The translations under genes and the position numbers were made by a program. From NCBI GenBank assembly GCA_013398295.1, contig VZSF01001888.1:186001-250000 (forward strand): a DNA stretch of 64,000 bases. The letters run 5' to 3'. The notes beneath the pieces were generated by a model. It was not told the origin of the DNA. It searched no databases and was given only the letters and a program-made list of their open reading frames with translations. Below are positions 12,244 to 25,279 of the stretch, one piece after another (positions within the stretch are counted from its first letter, which is position 1; each line of letters opens with the position of its first letter). Origin of the DNA: Chionis minor. Taxonomy: Eukaryota > Chordata > Aves > Charadriiformes > Chionididae.

Positions 12244-15200
12244 ACTCAGTTTGCCTGTAGTTTTCTTCTCTCTGAATAAAAGAAAGGTAGAAGTAAAAAG
12301 AAAAATCAGAACGAAAAAAATGTACCAATTTATCTCTTACTTGATAATTTTCTGAAAGAAGAGATGCTGAATTTGAATAGAAAATACTGTGAATAGGGTA
12401 AAACTGCTATACCACTACTAACTGCATTCTTATATTTTGTTTTTTCTTTCACTCTATATTGCCTATATGACTCTGTAAGCCATTCCAACGTTTTTCTGCT
12501 TTTCTTCTTTTACTGAATTAATGCAGACTGATAAAAGAAGATTAACTGACGACCTAGTTCTCATCAGATTCTTGACTGATCTAGGTAAGCTCCAAGTCTA
12601 GGTAGGTGCTAGGATTGATTAGCACAGTTTCGTAGGCAGCTTTCCCTGTGCCACATACTGGCATTTCACAAGTGACACTATAATAAGTGGGAATACATAG
12701 GACATGGAGATCTTGAGTCCAGCCTTCACAAAAGGACTTACAGGGGCCTTTCATTTCACCTGGTATTTCCCTGCGCAGAAAACTTCCACTGTGCTATAGG
12801 ATGGCACCAGACTGTAGGCACTATTGTTTTTCCAGGTGCACGCTCCATCTGTTTGTCCCTCTTTGCCTCTTCATGTTTACCCAAGAAAAAGCAAGAATTT
12901 AGCACCATACACTTTTCAAGCCTGAGTAAGCAGCTAATTATTCAGACAAAACACTATTGATTTGTAAGTGTCTGAACAAATGAAATTCAGGCTTGCCGAT
13001 CTCATTGAGAAGGACAGCCAACCTTCTTGGGGAATTTCCAGTTGTGTTACTTACAGTTCTTTTTCCTTTCTTTTATTTCAGGGGCATTAGATACAATGCA
13101 GTGGGACTTCTGGTATTGCACACACACAGCTTCTTTTGAAATCAGAGGAGACTTTGTTTCACATGCAGACCTTCAGCATCCTCTGAAATCAAGAGCAACC
13201 TATGTGTACCTGAAGACAATATACAAATCAGGGAAGCTCACAGAAGTTATTAAAAAAAAAAAAAAAAAGAAGGCAGGCTCAATTAGGCATCCACTAAAAT
13301 GAACAGGACCATATACATCCATGAATGTGCTACCCTTAAACATGAAGTAAATCTCACACTCCATGGCTGACTTCTTCTTAAACCATAAATTCAAGTTTCT
13401 CTAATGTCATTCCATAGGGTCATTTTCCAACTAGCCATGTCTTTTTTTCTTAGGTCTTTCCAAGTGTAAGCATTTAGACAATGGACAATAATCATCTTCC
13501 CCGGTATTCACTTTTATCACAGTAGGCGTGCTACAAAATAGAGACACTATATACTATATTTACTAAATGTAGGTAGGAAGCAACTTCCCAAGCTATAAAC
13601 GGACCATATTACTCGTTAAGTTGTTTGCTATAATGGTTGAACACCAATGAGTTGCAGATCCAAAAAATATCCAAAAATGGCTACCCAAAAATCCCTAAAA
13701 TTAAGTTCTTGACAGATAATAACTAATGTTGTACATCCCTACTCCTTATGTTATGAACAATATGTACACTATATTTATGCAGAAGAAACCAGTATTTAAA
13801 ACTCTTACATTTATCATAAAAATAGATTTTATTACAGAAAACAGTGCCTTCCCATAAGAGATTTACAATTGATTAAATAGGATGGCTTGTCCTAAAACAC
13901 TTACATGATTGCATGCAAAGAAAACAGATGGTCTGTGTAACAGTAATTTGATTTCTTCCAGTAAACATTACTCATGATATAGAAAACGCTTATGTTGATC
14001 TCTTCCAGAATGATGTGTGCGCTTTGCATTTCTCTTTAAATGAAGCCTGTAATTCTGTTCAAGAAACAGCACAGCAGCTCTGGTTTCCCAACAAATCAAA
14101 TAAAATCAGGTAGACTAATGCATCATTCCTCACTTAAGAACCTGACAACACAGAGATTGATTTTAACTTTTCACTCTCCCAAAAGTGCTTAACTTAATGC
14201 CGTGCTCCTTTCTCATTTACTCCTTTTGCAACGCTTCCTCATACCAAAAAAAGAACACCTTTTCTACTTTCATCTCTGCCTAAGAGGAGTATCACAAGCC
14301 AAATTACAATGTCTATTCTCTTCTGATTTCATCTAACATTCTTCTCCTTCATACAGCTGCAGGTATATAAGAAGGGAAAAGTCTTACGGATAAGTCTCCA
14401 TCTGTCCACCTCAAATTTTGTTCTGTCTCTTGAGTCACACCAAGAATGCTGCTCAGGGAACTTCAGCACCCAAATTTCCCTGAAATGACTCTACTCAAGC
14501 TTTATGCTTCCCAAACACTGGATGAAATGTCATCTGCAGGCAGCCCTCGTGAGGTCGTCTAAATCACTGAAGTCCTTGGGACTGAACTGCGGGTAGGAGA
14601 GCTCTGTCACTTGTTCCCACAGGATGACAGTCTGGCCTGATAAAGGATTCACGTTGTCTTTTACAGATCTTTCACCTGGGCTGAGTACAAGCGGATCCTT
14701 CTCAAAGGCACAAGTTTAACCCCTAAAAGTGCACGCTTTAATCTGGCCCTAATTTTTACAGCGGCTTCACACTGAGGTGTGTTCCATCATCTGCAAGTAA
14801 TAACATTCCTGCTGGGATGTAACCCTATTTGTCATTACCTTGTCTTGTTTGATTACTGTCGCTTCACCTGACTGGCCCGGACTTACCCCAGCCAAATGAA
14901 GTAAGGGCACAGTCCTATTAAATGCCTGCTGGGAACACCCTAAACTGCCGCTCTTGTCGGTGGGAATTAAGGGTTCTCGGCACATTGTAACAGGTACTCA
15001 GGCCCTTGAGAAACTGGGCTCTTAATTAGATATTCCCTCATGACTTTGTGTGATTATTTAATGTTCTGACAAGACGCCTCAGCAATCTCACGGGCCCTGA
15101 ATTAACTATCCTAGAAGAGCTCTTTGCCAACTGCAATTCTGTGAAACCTTTGTCATGCTTGGCCATGGAAGCAAATTGCATTTCATGGAGCATATGAAAT

Positions 15201-17449
15201 GATTTACCCAATAAATTGGATGAATTATATATAACATGAACTACTGGCCAGGGTTAAGATGTCCGGTTTTAAATAGCTGTTCTTTCTTTGTCCCTTTCCT
15301 AATCCCTTGCATGTGCCCTCCCCTCCACCCTTCCACGCACACTTTTTATTGTCCCACTTGCTGACAGAGCTCAGCAGCAGCAGTCCTTGCGGCGATGTGG
15401 GAAGATTCATCACGCAGTCTACATGAGACAGATTAATACTGCCAGAGGAGTTCCTTATTATAAATTTCCCTTTCTCCTGTCTGGCTCATCTGCATTATAA
15501 TATTTGTTACTCACACGTAAATTTCCAGCTCAAGCCTATCCATCCAGGGGCTGCTGAAATTTTTTAATCTATACTGAAAAGTTTAACAAAACCCCAACAG
15601 AGTAAACATTTCTGCCTTGCAGCTGATGCCGTGTTATCAAACACATTAATAAAAGCTACAATAAGCGTGAAAGAAAAAGTCTAAACAGAAGAGTGATGAA
15701 TGACATAGTATATCACATAACAAATGCACACAACAAATGGTCATCTTTTTATCATTCCCTATGGATAACAGCTTTAGGCACAATCACCTCAGGGAAAAAG
15801 GGCAGAGCATCAAATGTAAGATTTTAGCAACAATGCCATTCTGATTACTAAAACCTGTCTCAGGTGTGCAAAATTATGGTGCTTAGCAGTCAATGTTCAT
15901 CTCCCCTCCACTTTGTAGAAATGGAAGCTAGAGAATGAGTATTTGGACCACCTACCCTGACTCTTACGACACCCAAATACCCACCTCAGACCCAAGGACT
16001 GCAATCAGCGTATATCAGCTATAGGCAACTGAAACATGTGCTGCAGGTAAAGACTAAGATAGACAATGACTGCCACATGAGAGGTATGAAAATATACCCC
16101 AAAGGTTGTATTTTTAGGAAAAGCTTTATTAAACTTTGAACTTCTCCATCCCTTTTGGGTTGCAACATGCTTTCTGAGACCACTACGCAGAAATCATGCC
16201 AGTTGCATGCTCTCTGCTAAGGCTTGTAGTTCCTATGCTTGCAACTGCTTTTCAAAAGGTGTATTCGACTCCACTTATCTGTGGTCACAATTTCTGCTAA
16301 GTCCACCCCAAAGAACTCACAGACATGGAGTCTCTTCCAGATCATTCCCTGCCCTCCTACCCAGCCAGGACTCTTGCTTTACCTGCTTACCTTTTACGGA
16401 GGTTTTTTTTTCATCCATCTTTTGTTAACAACATTTCCATTGACGGTGTATTTTTTTATGAGCCTTCAGCACAACCTTAAACTGTGCCTCACAAGCATCA
16501 TCAAATCCAATTCCACAATGAGGAATCTAACTTCAGATAAATCATTCTACCAACTAGTTTCAACTACAGCAAAACCAGTTCCTTGAGTGCTTTATGCATT
16601 CTGGCAAGCATCTGCTTTGCCAGGAGTGGATTAAATAACACTACCTCTATTATTCTAACAGTGTGAGAGATCATATAAAATATTTATATTGTGAACTGCA
16701 GGCAAAATGCCTACTCTAAATTATGCTCCGGAAGCTCAGCAAGATCTTATATTGATAGAAAAATACCTCAGTTTAAATAATTGGGCAATTTTAGTTATTC
16801 TTTATTCTGCAAATCTCATGTCATTTTGCTCTTTCTCCCTTGGGAACGTGATCTATTTTAGTAAGTACTATTTTCCGTGTTCAAGGGTTTCCTGTGTACT
16901 TGTACAAACATCTCACCCACATCATACTGAGCCAGCATAGAGGTAACTATAAAAAAATACTGTCAGTGTAGATCAGTGTTCTGTGTGCACTTCTTCATTG
17001 CATTATACAGGGCATCAGACATTTTTTAATACATAGCTATGAAAAAATTTGCTCAAGGCTTAATTTTCGTCTGACTTCCAAATTTGCAAACAACGAGTTT
17101 GCATGTGCAGTTATTTGCAAAGACTGTATGCACAAAACCTCATCAATGTGGTAAATTGACACCAATCTGTATGTTGAAGAGCAACGTTTATACAAATCAA
17201 ATGTCTTCTCAAGAGTTGTATTCTTGATTTTATTGGGGATACTCCAATTCACTGTGTGGGTTTGCATGACTACCCATTCTCACAGAAGTCACTTGTTTCA
17301 GCAGGTTCCAATGTAAGGGGTGTTTTTCTTAAAACATGGCAAACACTATGCTTTTCCCACATTTCACAACTATACAGTGCAGGATGGTTGGCATTAGATT
17401 CTGCAGCCAGCTAAATGCAGTGTATGTGTCCTTGTGCCATTTTGTGCAG

Positions 17450-18480
17450 CCCCAGGCCAACGTGGCACGAGGAGAAGGGCAAGAGCCATTCCCATGCAGA
17501 ATTTTCCCTGGGGAGCAGCATTTTCAGTCAGTCTGAAGCCAGTAAGGATAGCTCAATGAATCCGCACCAACTTTGACACGCCCTTTGCCCAACCCTGATG
17601 ATGCTTTACTGAGCATCCTCAGCAAGGAGAGGAATGAAGACAGGGGCAGAGGGAAGGCAAAGTGGCACACAACTGTGCCTTCTCCTCCATTGTCAGAAGG
17701 TATCGAAAGCAAGCCCACTGCAGCTCCCATGCAGCCTTTCACATGCTATGGGCAGCAAGCTCTTTAAAGGTGGGTATCTCAGTTAACGACTGAAGTCAGC
17801 TGTCAAGCAGATGTCCAAACTAATGACATTTCATTGGCCTTGGACAATCTTCTTCGCAGACTGTCACACATGGTTCTGTCTAGACTTAGATTCAGTCTGT
17901 TGTAGTTGCCCTTGCCCAGCCCAGGTCCCATTGCACACAATTTCCTGACAAAACCAGCCACACGGTGCTGCTGATAAGTGAGGTTCTCCTCCACGGGTGG
18001 ATGGACATGCCTCGCCCTCTAGCCTTACTCCCATTAGCAAGGGCAGGCATAGGCAAGGGCAGCAGGAGGATGGGAAACTGGCAGGAGACGACGAGCAGGT
18101 TTTCCTTGACTTGTCTTGCTCTTGTCAGTTCTACCTCAGCTCCACTTGGCAAGGGCAGAGATGGGGCAGCAAGGCCCACCCTTTCCAATAAGAAACAGGG
18201 CATTAAGCTGTCCCAGCTTTTCCTAATCCCTCCCCACTGTATGGGTCTACTCCTTTCTTTTGTAGGCACCTCCCACTGCAGTGTCCTCCAGCACTCTCTC
18301 TCCTATCTCCCTGAAGGGCTCCCTTTTCTGCATGCCTGAACAGGAGTGACCTCAGAGCAGCTCCCAGCCCTCCAGTTGCCAACCCTTTCTGGCCAGGCTG
18401 CAGCTGGGTCATGGCAGCCACTGAGGACCAGTGCAGCCAGAGGAGCAACTGGTCGGCCCCTTTGTCCTTTTTGGGCTGGG
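17450..18480. other. GC-richer block with recurrent GGCAAGGGCA motif
   Basis: This block is visibly richer in G+C than its surroundings and carries overlapping open frames on both strands of up to 125 codons. A ten-base motif, GGCAAGGGCA, occurs at 18052-18061 and 18148-18157. A near copy (AGCAAGGGCA) lies just before 18045, and the inverted form GCCCTTGCC is at 17908-17916. No domain is recognisable in any frame. It may be an eroded interspersed repeat or a local low-complexity expansion. Confidence 0.3.
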
Positions 18481-21240
18481 CAAAGGACTTAGATATCCAG
18501 TACTCTCAGCTTCAGTAGATCTAAAAGCATGAAGTCAGTCCCACTCCAAATCAGGATGATTTTCCAGGAAAAAAAAAAAGACCAATCATGTTACTGTAGC
18601 CTGTCTTGTAACTTGTGAACTTACCTCTCTTCAACCAATGTATGCAAAACTGCAATAACTTCAGACGGAAAAGTCAGTCTTGAATGCGTTTAAAATGTAT
18701 GTTTCCCTTACTGTTTACGCAGACACCACACTGACTCTCTGCTCACATCAGTTTGATTTTCACTTCCATTTTAATCTAGATACAAATTCCCTCTCTGTGT
18801 AGACATAACCTCAGCATCAGACACGCTGTTGGCTACTTCAAGCCAACAGGAAGCAACTGGAGAGTAAGCAACTGAAATGGCTGAAATATTCGCAAGGTCG
18901 CAGCCTATGTCAGAACTGCAGTTAGCCTAAACTTTAAAGCAGACTCCAAGTAAGAGAGTCTGGTACTGAGGAGGGGAAATATTTCAGGTAACCCAAGAGG
19001 GTCCAGTTCCAATTATGCCACAACAGGATTGCACTCAGATGTGAAGCTCAGCTTTTTTATATATATTTAAACAGTCTTGCTGACATTTGTATGCTCTGCA
19101 GAGCAAGGAGGGAGATAAGACTTCAAGTCAAGCCAGGCTTTTAGCTACTTCGCAGTGTGTCCTAAGGTGGCAAGGAGGGTTGGATTTTTGTATTCTCTCT
19201 TTTGGAGACCTAGCCAGCAAATACAAAGAAGCAAACACAGACCAACCATTTGAGTAAGAACTGCCATGTCAGACACAAAGAGAAAACCTATTGTGCTTTG
19301 AATTTCCTTGCCCTAAGATCTTCGGTGACAACATGTTGTCAGCAAGTAGGATTCTATTGATGCAATCCTCTTCCCCCTGGCAAAATAAGAAGCAGGTTCC
19401 CCAATACCGATTTTAATATTAAAACATGTTCAGAGTCTTTTTCAGGTTCTCACTGAAAGTCTTGCTTGGCTTTATGGCTTGTCACAGCTGACGTGATTCT
19501 TAATCAGAGCTCCTTTAAAAACTCAGTGAATAGATAACAATATCTGAAAACTAGGACATTAAAACTTTGATTCACATAGCACATCTCTCTAGTCTGATCA
19601 TACATTATGCATAGCTGTACTATATTTTGAAGGAAACTGCTGTGACGTGTTTTCTGTGGGAGAAACACGCATGACTAGAGAGTCTACAGCGTATCAAAAA
19701 CCAGGATTCTGATCTCTGGAAGATGTTCAGATAATTACGCAAAACCGCAATACAGGACCATTTTGCCCTGAAACAGAAATGTTTTGGATTGATAATGAAA
19801 CACTTGGATTCCATATTACTGTGGAGGTATCTCATGGGAGTTATAGTTTGGGTGCCTCAGCAACCCAGTGTCAAGGATATTTACTTTCCCTGAAACTCCA
19901 GTTTGCAGTGTGAAAACTATGTCATTGGAAATATTCAAACTCCAGTTGGTATACAATAAAGACCCATAGCTGCCTACTTTTATTTTTTCAGTTTTGCTTT
20001 TTAAAGCAATGGTAATTATTGACAAATTGGTACTGACTCTTGTCTCTTCAACTGCTACTTAGATAAATTTTCATCCTTATCATTTAGTTGACAGTGTTAA
20101 CATGATATCCCCACTTTAATGATGTGACTGACTTTAAAGATTCATAAATTCATTACTACAGTGCATATCAAGGTTAAAAGAGGGAGAATTTCCTTATCAG
20201 TATGAAGGACTCGTACAGTTTGCAACAATCCTAGATGAAATTACCCTTTTGTCTTTCAATAAGCAGAAATCTCCTGCAGTGGCAAATGCTCATAATGGAC
20301 TGTTTCATCTTGGCAATCATCTGAAAAGCATCTAATTTAATTAAAGCTTTAGGACAAAGTGATCTCTCCTTTAACAATTAAATATTTATGTTAACGCACA
20401 TATCACTTCATTGGCAAAACATATCAAAGGGTATTAATTGATTGTACAGTGTGTAAGGACCGGCAAAAAAAGTCTAGCACAGGTTTAGAAGTCTTTTCTA
20501 TATTAAACACTAACTAAAAAATTGCAAGGCCAAGAAAGGGCATCAAAGATATAATAATAAGCAAGAATTAAGACAGCTGAGATTTTAATGATCATTAGCT
20601 CTGTGCTACTGCTATAACTGCTGGCAGTACAAGCTGTATGACAAGTCACCAGAAATGATGTGTTCACAGAAGGCACATTAACTAATGCTGGAATTGAGAG
20701 AAAGAACAGGAACAGAGATTAGAGAGATCCTAGACTCAACAGTAGGTCTGTGTATTCTTGGTCATTAATCACTGCTGAACACTTGATTCCAGAGCTCTGC
20801 CAAAGAAGCTATAAGTTGCATAATACTATCTATGTCAACATGAACTGTATAACGAAACAATATCTACAGCCTACATCATCTCGACAAAGATCAAAAGAAT
20901 GTATCACATTTTATTCAATTATCTGGCAGAGAGAGACAGAATTTAAAGCCACACTAATTGGAAACATCCTCTTCAGGCTTTTTCCTGCCTTTTACCTAGG
21001 GAATTAGAACATATCTGTGAAGGGGAGGAGGTGAGAATTTGTCTGAATAGTTGCTAAAATTAACTTAAATGTGCAGTTACAGGCCATCTCTTCAGCTAAC
21101 AAGCACTTAGTGATACCATTTTATTTAGTGAGAAGCTGACTTCTACACTAACAAGTTGCTCAATGGGGAACATTCAAGCAACTTCATGGGGGGAAAATTA
21201 GAAATTAACCTCTTACATTCTTCTTTTTGCTGTCTTGCAG

Positions 21241-21340
21241 GCTCTACTGTTAAAGAAACCTATCAAAGGTCAGAAAAGAAAACCAAAAATTAACAGGCTT
21301 AGACGTTCAGTACCGATTCAAGGGACTAGTTTGGGTATAG
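21241..21340 (+). other. Candidate internal exon (unproven)
   Basis: A strong acceptor-like sequence ends at 21240: an 'attaac' possible branch site about 25 bases upstream, a pyrimidine-rich tract, then TTGCAG followed by G. A donor-like 'ATAG' plus GTATGT begins at 21341. The 100 bases between them are open in only one frame, starting GCT-CTA-CTG. That frame gives a lysine- and arginine-rich peptide with a KKPIKGQKRKPK stretch. I recognise no family. Decoy site pairs of this quality are common in vertebrate DNA, no neighbouring exon was identified, and the frame may be open by chance. Confidence 0.2.
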
Positions 21341-22215
21341 GTATGTGTGATTACCATGTTGTGCAGCCATTTGGAAGTGTAAAAGCTGCTCGCTGAAGTT
21401 GCAAACATTAGCAAATAAAGCCTGTTTAAGCTATAGTGTTAACACTTTGAGCTGGCATGAACAGATGCTGCTACCAAATGTAGTCCTGGGTCTCTCTGAT
21501 AAAGTGGCTGCTTTTGGGGGTTTAATGCAGGCTGGCTCCTTCTAGAAACACTTGTGGCAACATCAGAGAGAACACAGGCAAGGGAATAAAGCAGTGGGGT
21601 GGAAGGAGGATAGGATCTCTTCCTTCAGTGGAAGTACAAGTTTAAAGTGCTTGATCTCACCTCAACCCTCTTTCCTAAAAGCAGAAAAGGACACAGGAGG
21701 GAGAGAGTATCTCAGCCCCAAAGCAGAAGGACTCTTCACTCTACATCCCAGAACTAACTGCGAATACAGTCTGTGGGCTATCCCAGTGTTTACTGAAAAA
21801 ATCCTGTCCATATCCAGTCTTCATCTCAAATTTCAGTGAGTTTGTAAAAGCTTGCTCCTTATACATGTCTTGATCACTACTACACTTACAAGCACTTGTA
21901 TCGGAGCAGCTCCTTATAAACTTTCCAACACAGTTTTATGCACATTAATTTGGCTATTTGCAATGAACTTTCTCACCAAGATTTCCTTCAAAACAGATTA
22001 CATGCTATTCATCAGTTTTCTAGGCTATGTTTTACAGTTAAGAACAACATTTAGTTCCCTGAGGGCCTTTAGAAACAAAAGAAAGTAGATGTTAAATAAT
22101 TATTCAGGAAATTTCAATCTAAGATGGACTGAGCAGTTGATGAAGGTTTTCTGCAGGAGTAGAACATAAAATGGCTGTACTAGATCACAATATATAATGC
22201 AGTACTCTACCTTTG

Positions 22216-22248
22216 ACAACAGATACTATCAACCTAACAACAGATACT
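22216..22248. repeat. Short direct repeat, 21-bp period
   Basis: The 12-base sequence 'acaacagatact' occurs at 22216-22227 and again at 22237-22248. Confidence 0.7.
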
Positions 22249-22674
22249 CGCAGTGAAAAACAAATTAAGAATCAGTCAAGTAAAGAAATTTCAGTGATCA
22301 TTGTGTTTGGGACTTTCTGAGCCTGGACTGTTTTGTCCTCAATTAGTCTGGAGAGATCAGTTTTATTGCAATCATCCATGCTTTCAGCATCTAGAATAGT
22401 GTAGAAAGAAAAGTATTTCCTTATGTTTTAAAAACTCTGCAACTTGTTTTGATGATGTCTGTTTCTTGCATTGTGAGAAATGCTGAACACTTGTATTTGT
22501 TTAACATTACCATTTCATATTTAACCATATCCCGTCTCAGCTGTCTAGTTTCAAAGCTGAAAAACTAGGCAATAAAATAATAGATGACATCTGGTGTTGA
22601 TAAATTCAAAGAAAATGCCCTCTTACTATTAAAATACACTGCTGGGTCTGAATAACTAATAGTTAAATTTAACA

Positions 22675-22727
22675 TTTTATTATTACTATTATTGTTGTTA
22701 TTATTTCTTATTATTTGTTATTATTAT
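22675..22727. repeat. Imperfect (ATT)n microsatellite
   Basis: A run of ATT/GTT-type triplets with interruptions ends at 'attattatgcag'. It is a simple sequence repeat with no coding content. Confidence 0.85.
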
Positions 22728-22852
22728 GCAGTTGTGTAAAACTAGCATGGGTCCTGCCTTCACTGATGCACACAGTTCTGTTCCATGCTTTGAGAAAGAG
22801 TAGAGTAAGATACAAGAAGTTATATATTGTACACTACACCATACAGGGATCT

Positions 22853-23578
22853 CAACAGGCTGGAAGGCTGGGCCAACACGAATCAAATGAGGTTTAACAA
22901 TGATAATTGTAACATCTTGCATATGGGATAGAATAATCCCAAGCAACAGTGCAGGCCAGGGACTGACTGAACTGGGTGTGCATCCTTACAGCAACTAAAC
23001 TAACTTGAGGCCTTGACTGCGTCAACCAAAGTGGAACCAACAGATGAAAGATTGTCACTGTTTCACTTGGCATTTTTTAGGTCACGCTTGGAATAATGTG
23101 TTCCATTTTGGACCCCCGCTTCAAATAAGTCGTTGAAATATTGAAGATGGTGCAGTGAAGGGCCACCAGGTTGATTAGAGGGTTGTCAACCTTGATGCAT
23201 GTTGAAAGGTAGAAGGAATTCACTTCACTCATCCGAAAGAAGAGAAGGGGCAGAGGGGAGTCTAATCAATACCTAAAAAGCCGTTATAAAGATGGAGGTA
23301 CTCTTTTCACAAGGACACAATGATAGGACAAAAAACAATGGGCATCAGTTGCTTCAAAAGGAAATTTCGTCAGACTATATGAAGAAGTTCTTCACTGTGA
23401 GAACAACCAAACATTGGAATAGGTTGTCCAGAGAAGTGGTGAAATGTCCCTTGCTGGAAGCAATTGAGGACTTGTCTTGTTGGGCCAACAGGTAACCTAA
23501 GCCAAACCCCTGCTGTCAACTGTAGGTGGGCTCAGATGATCTCCAGAGGTCCCTTCCAATCTAGGCTTTTCTCTGCTT
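22853..23578 (+). mobile_element. CR1 LINE 3' fragment, about 725 bp
   Basis: The copy starts in the late ORF2 region ('ctggaaggctgggccaacacg', 'gaggtttaacaa') and runs through diagnostic CR1 blocks: 'agtgaagggccaccaggttga', 'gaagaagagaaggggcagag', 'gacaaaaaacaatgggcatca', 'aggttgtccagagaagtgg' and 'gatctccagaggtcccttcc'. The last portion is degraded and the terminal octamer repeat is no longer clear near 23566-23578. Stop codons and indels break the frame; a remnant open frame of 67 codons lies at 23292-23495. It is 5' truncated, as is usual for CR1. Confidence 0.9.
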
Positions 23579-24209
23579 CTACACGGGAGGGCAGCAGGCA
23601 CAATGAAATTTCCGAAACAGCTTCCACTGTGGGCAAGAAGCAGCAGACTAGCACTCTTCAACAATGAAAAAGAAATAACAGAGGAGAGAAAGGGGGAAGA
23701 CAGAGGTTTACAGCATCATGAAAGACCCAGAGAAAGTAAGTACGGAACAGATATTCAATCTATTTCACAATACACGAAGGAGGGGATCTAAAATTACATT
23801 TTCAAAGGGAAAACTTGAAAGAAACTGAAGTACTTTTACCAACAAAACATAACTGACCTGTGAAACTCACTGACATATTTTCTGGGTATCAAATGAATAA
23901 ATGGAATCAAAAGGACATGCTGAAATGAGTCCATCAAGGGCCGTTAATAGATGAGATGCAGAATCAAACTCTGAACAGGAAGTCACCAAGCACTGAGATG
24001 ACCAAACATGTGAGAGTATACCATGGCAAGGATCACGGTATGTACTCACATCTTTTCTGAAAGGATTTTCCATATTTGGAAAACTAGAGTTCATGGGAGA
24101 ATCAAAATGTTTTACCTAAAAAAATCTCAACAAAAATAAATTCTGATGCCCTTACTGCCATGTCTGAATCAGGAAGACATTCACCAGATCATCAGTGGCT
24201 CACAACTTC

Positions 24210-24230
24210 TTTTTTTTTTTTTTTTTTTTT
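24210..24230. repeat. Poly(T) homopolymer
   Basis: Twenty-one consecutive T residues. No retroelement body could be recognised beside it. Confidence 0.9.
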
Positions 24231-24592
24231 AAGTTTTCCACTAAAAAGCTTCATTCTTTTCCTGAGGACAAAATTATATCCTGCAAAATATACCAAGTTC
24301 CTAAGCTTTTGGATAGCTGACTACATAACAACCAACATTTGGCCTATTTTTCTTTTTTAACTGATGCTGGGAGCACTGAGATGGAAGAAGGATCATGCAT
24401 ATCATTATAGCAACAGTGGGAATTCTCCTGGCTTTACAAATGAGAACCATGGCTAACCACAGGGAAGCCACAGAACGCCTTAAGGCCCCAACTGTAGCAG
24501 CCTGTCTAAACCTGCTGTGCAGCAGGATTTGTTTCTTAAAATTCACAATTTACATCTTTTTACCAGAAGGGAGGTTGCACATTCTCCTGTTC

Positions 24593-24608
24593 AAAAAAAA
24601 AAAAAAAA
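24593..24608. repeat. Poly(A) homopolymer
   Basis: Sixteen consecutive A residues following 'ctcctgttc'. It lies about 370 bases from the T run at 24210-24230, in the opposite sense, but the sequence between them was not recognised as a mobile element. Confidence 0.9.
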
Positions 24609-24914
24609 GTGTAGATTTTATCAGTAGCCTTTGGTAAGTATTTATTTCTTTCTTCTAACCGAAAGGCTTCTAGGGAAACCTGACTCATTTAAAAGTGAAA
24701 GATGAGCTCGCGTACATTTTCTTGGTAGCACTCTCAGAGCATGATGCTGCAATACTCCCCCATCACAGCAGAGCTCTGGTCAGTTTGTTTTCCCTTTCAC
24801 ACAAACTCAGAGGAAGCTAAAGGTAGCTAAGTTGCCCAGTCACACCAAGGGTGGTACAGCCATGACACATATCTCCATTGGGATCAATGTCAGAATGCCA
24901 ACTGGTTTCATTTC

Positions 24915-25279
24915 AGATGACTCTGGGGAGACCTTATAGCAGCCTTCCAGCATCTGAAGGGAGCCTACAAAAAAGCTGGAGAGGGACTTTTTACAAGGGC
25001 ATGTAGTAATTGGACAAGGGGTAATGGCTTCAGACCGGAAGAGGGGAGATTTAGATTAGATCTCAGGAAGAAATTTTTCACTATGAGGGTGGTCAGATAC
25101 TGCAACAGGCTGCCCAGAGAAGTTGTGGACATCCCATCCCTGGAAGTGTTCGAGGCCAGGTTGGATGGGGTTTTGAGCAACTAGGTCTATTGGAAGATCT
25201 CCTTGCCTATGTCAGGGTGGTTGGAACCAGATGGTCTTTAGATTCCCTTCCAACCTAAACCTTCTATGATTCTATGATT
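24915..25279 (+). mobile_element. CR1 LINE 3' end with intact terminal octamers
   Basis: Blocks typical of the CR1 3' region follow in order: 'cagccttccagcatctgaag', 'caaggggtaatggcttcaga', 'gaagaaatttttcactatga', 'caggctgcccagagaagttg', 'gttggatggggttttgagca' and 'agattcccttccaacctaaa'. It ends in 'ctatgattctatgatt', the repeated octamer that marks CR1 3' termini. It is less diverged than the copy ending near 23578, so it is probably a younger or different subfamily insertion. It is 5' truncated to about 365 bp and has no coding capacity. Confidence 0.92.

Larger units (their letters stand above)
12244..22852. other. AT-rich noncoding DNA between CR1 copies
   Basis: No gene could be supported. 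An A run lies at 13252-13268, just after a region preceded by a strong pyrimidine tract and CAG at 13054-13080, but no donor follows in a sensible position. The region about 17450-18480 is GC-richer and is described separately, as is the possible exon at 21241-21340. The stretch at about 14900-15240 has the look of conserved noncoding DNA, but this needs an alignment to test. Confidence 0.5.
23579..24914. other. Noncoding DNA between two CR1 copies
   Basis: No gene was recognised. It contains a 21-base T run (24210-24230) and a 16-base A run (24593-24608). Small open frames are of chance length. Confidence 0.6.
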
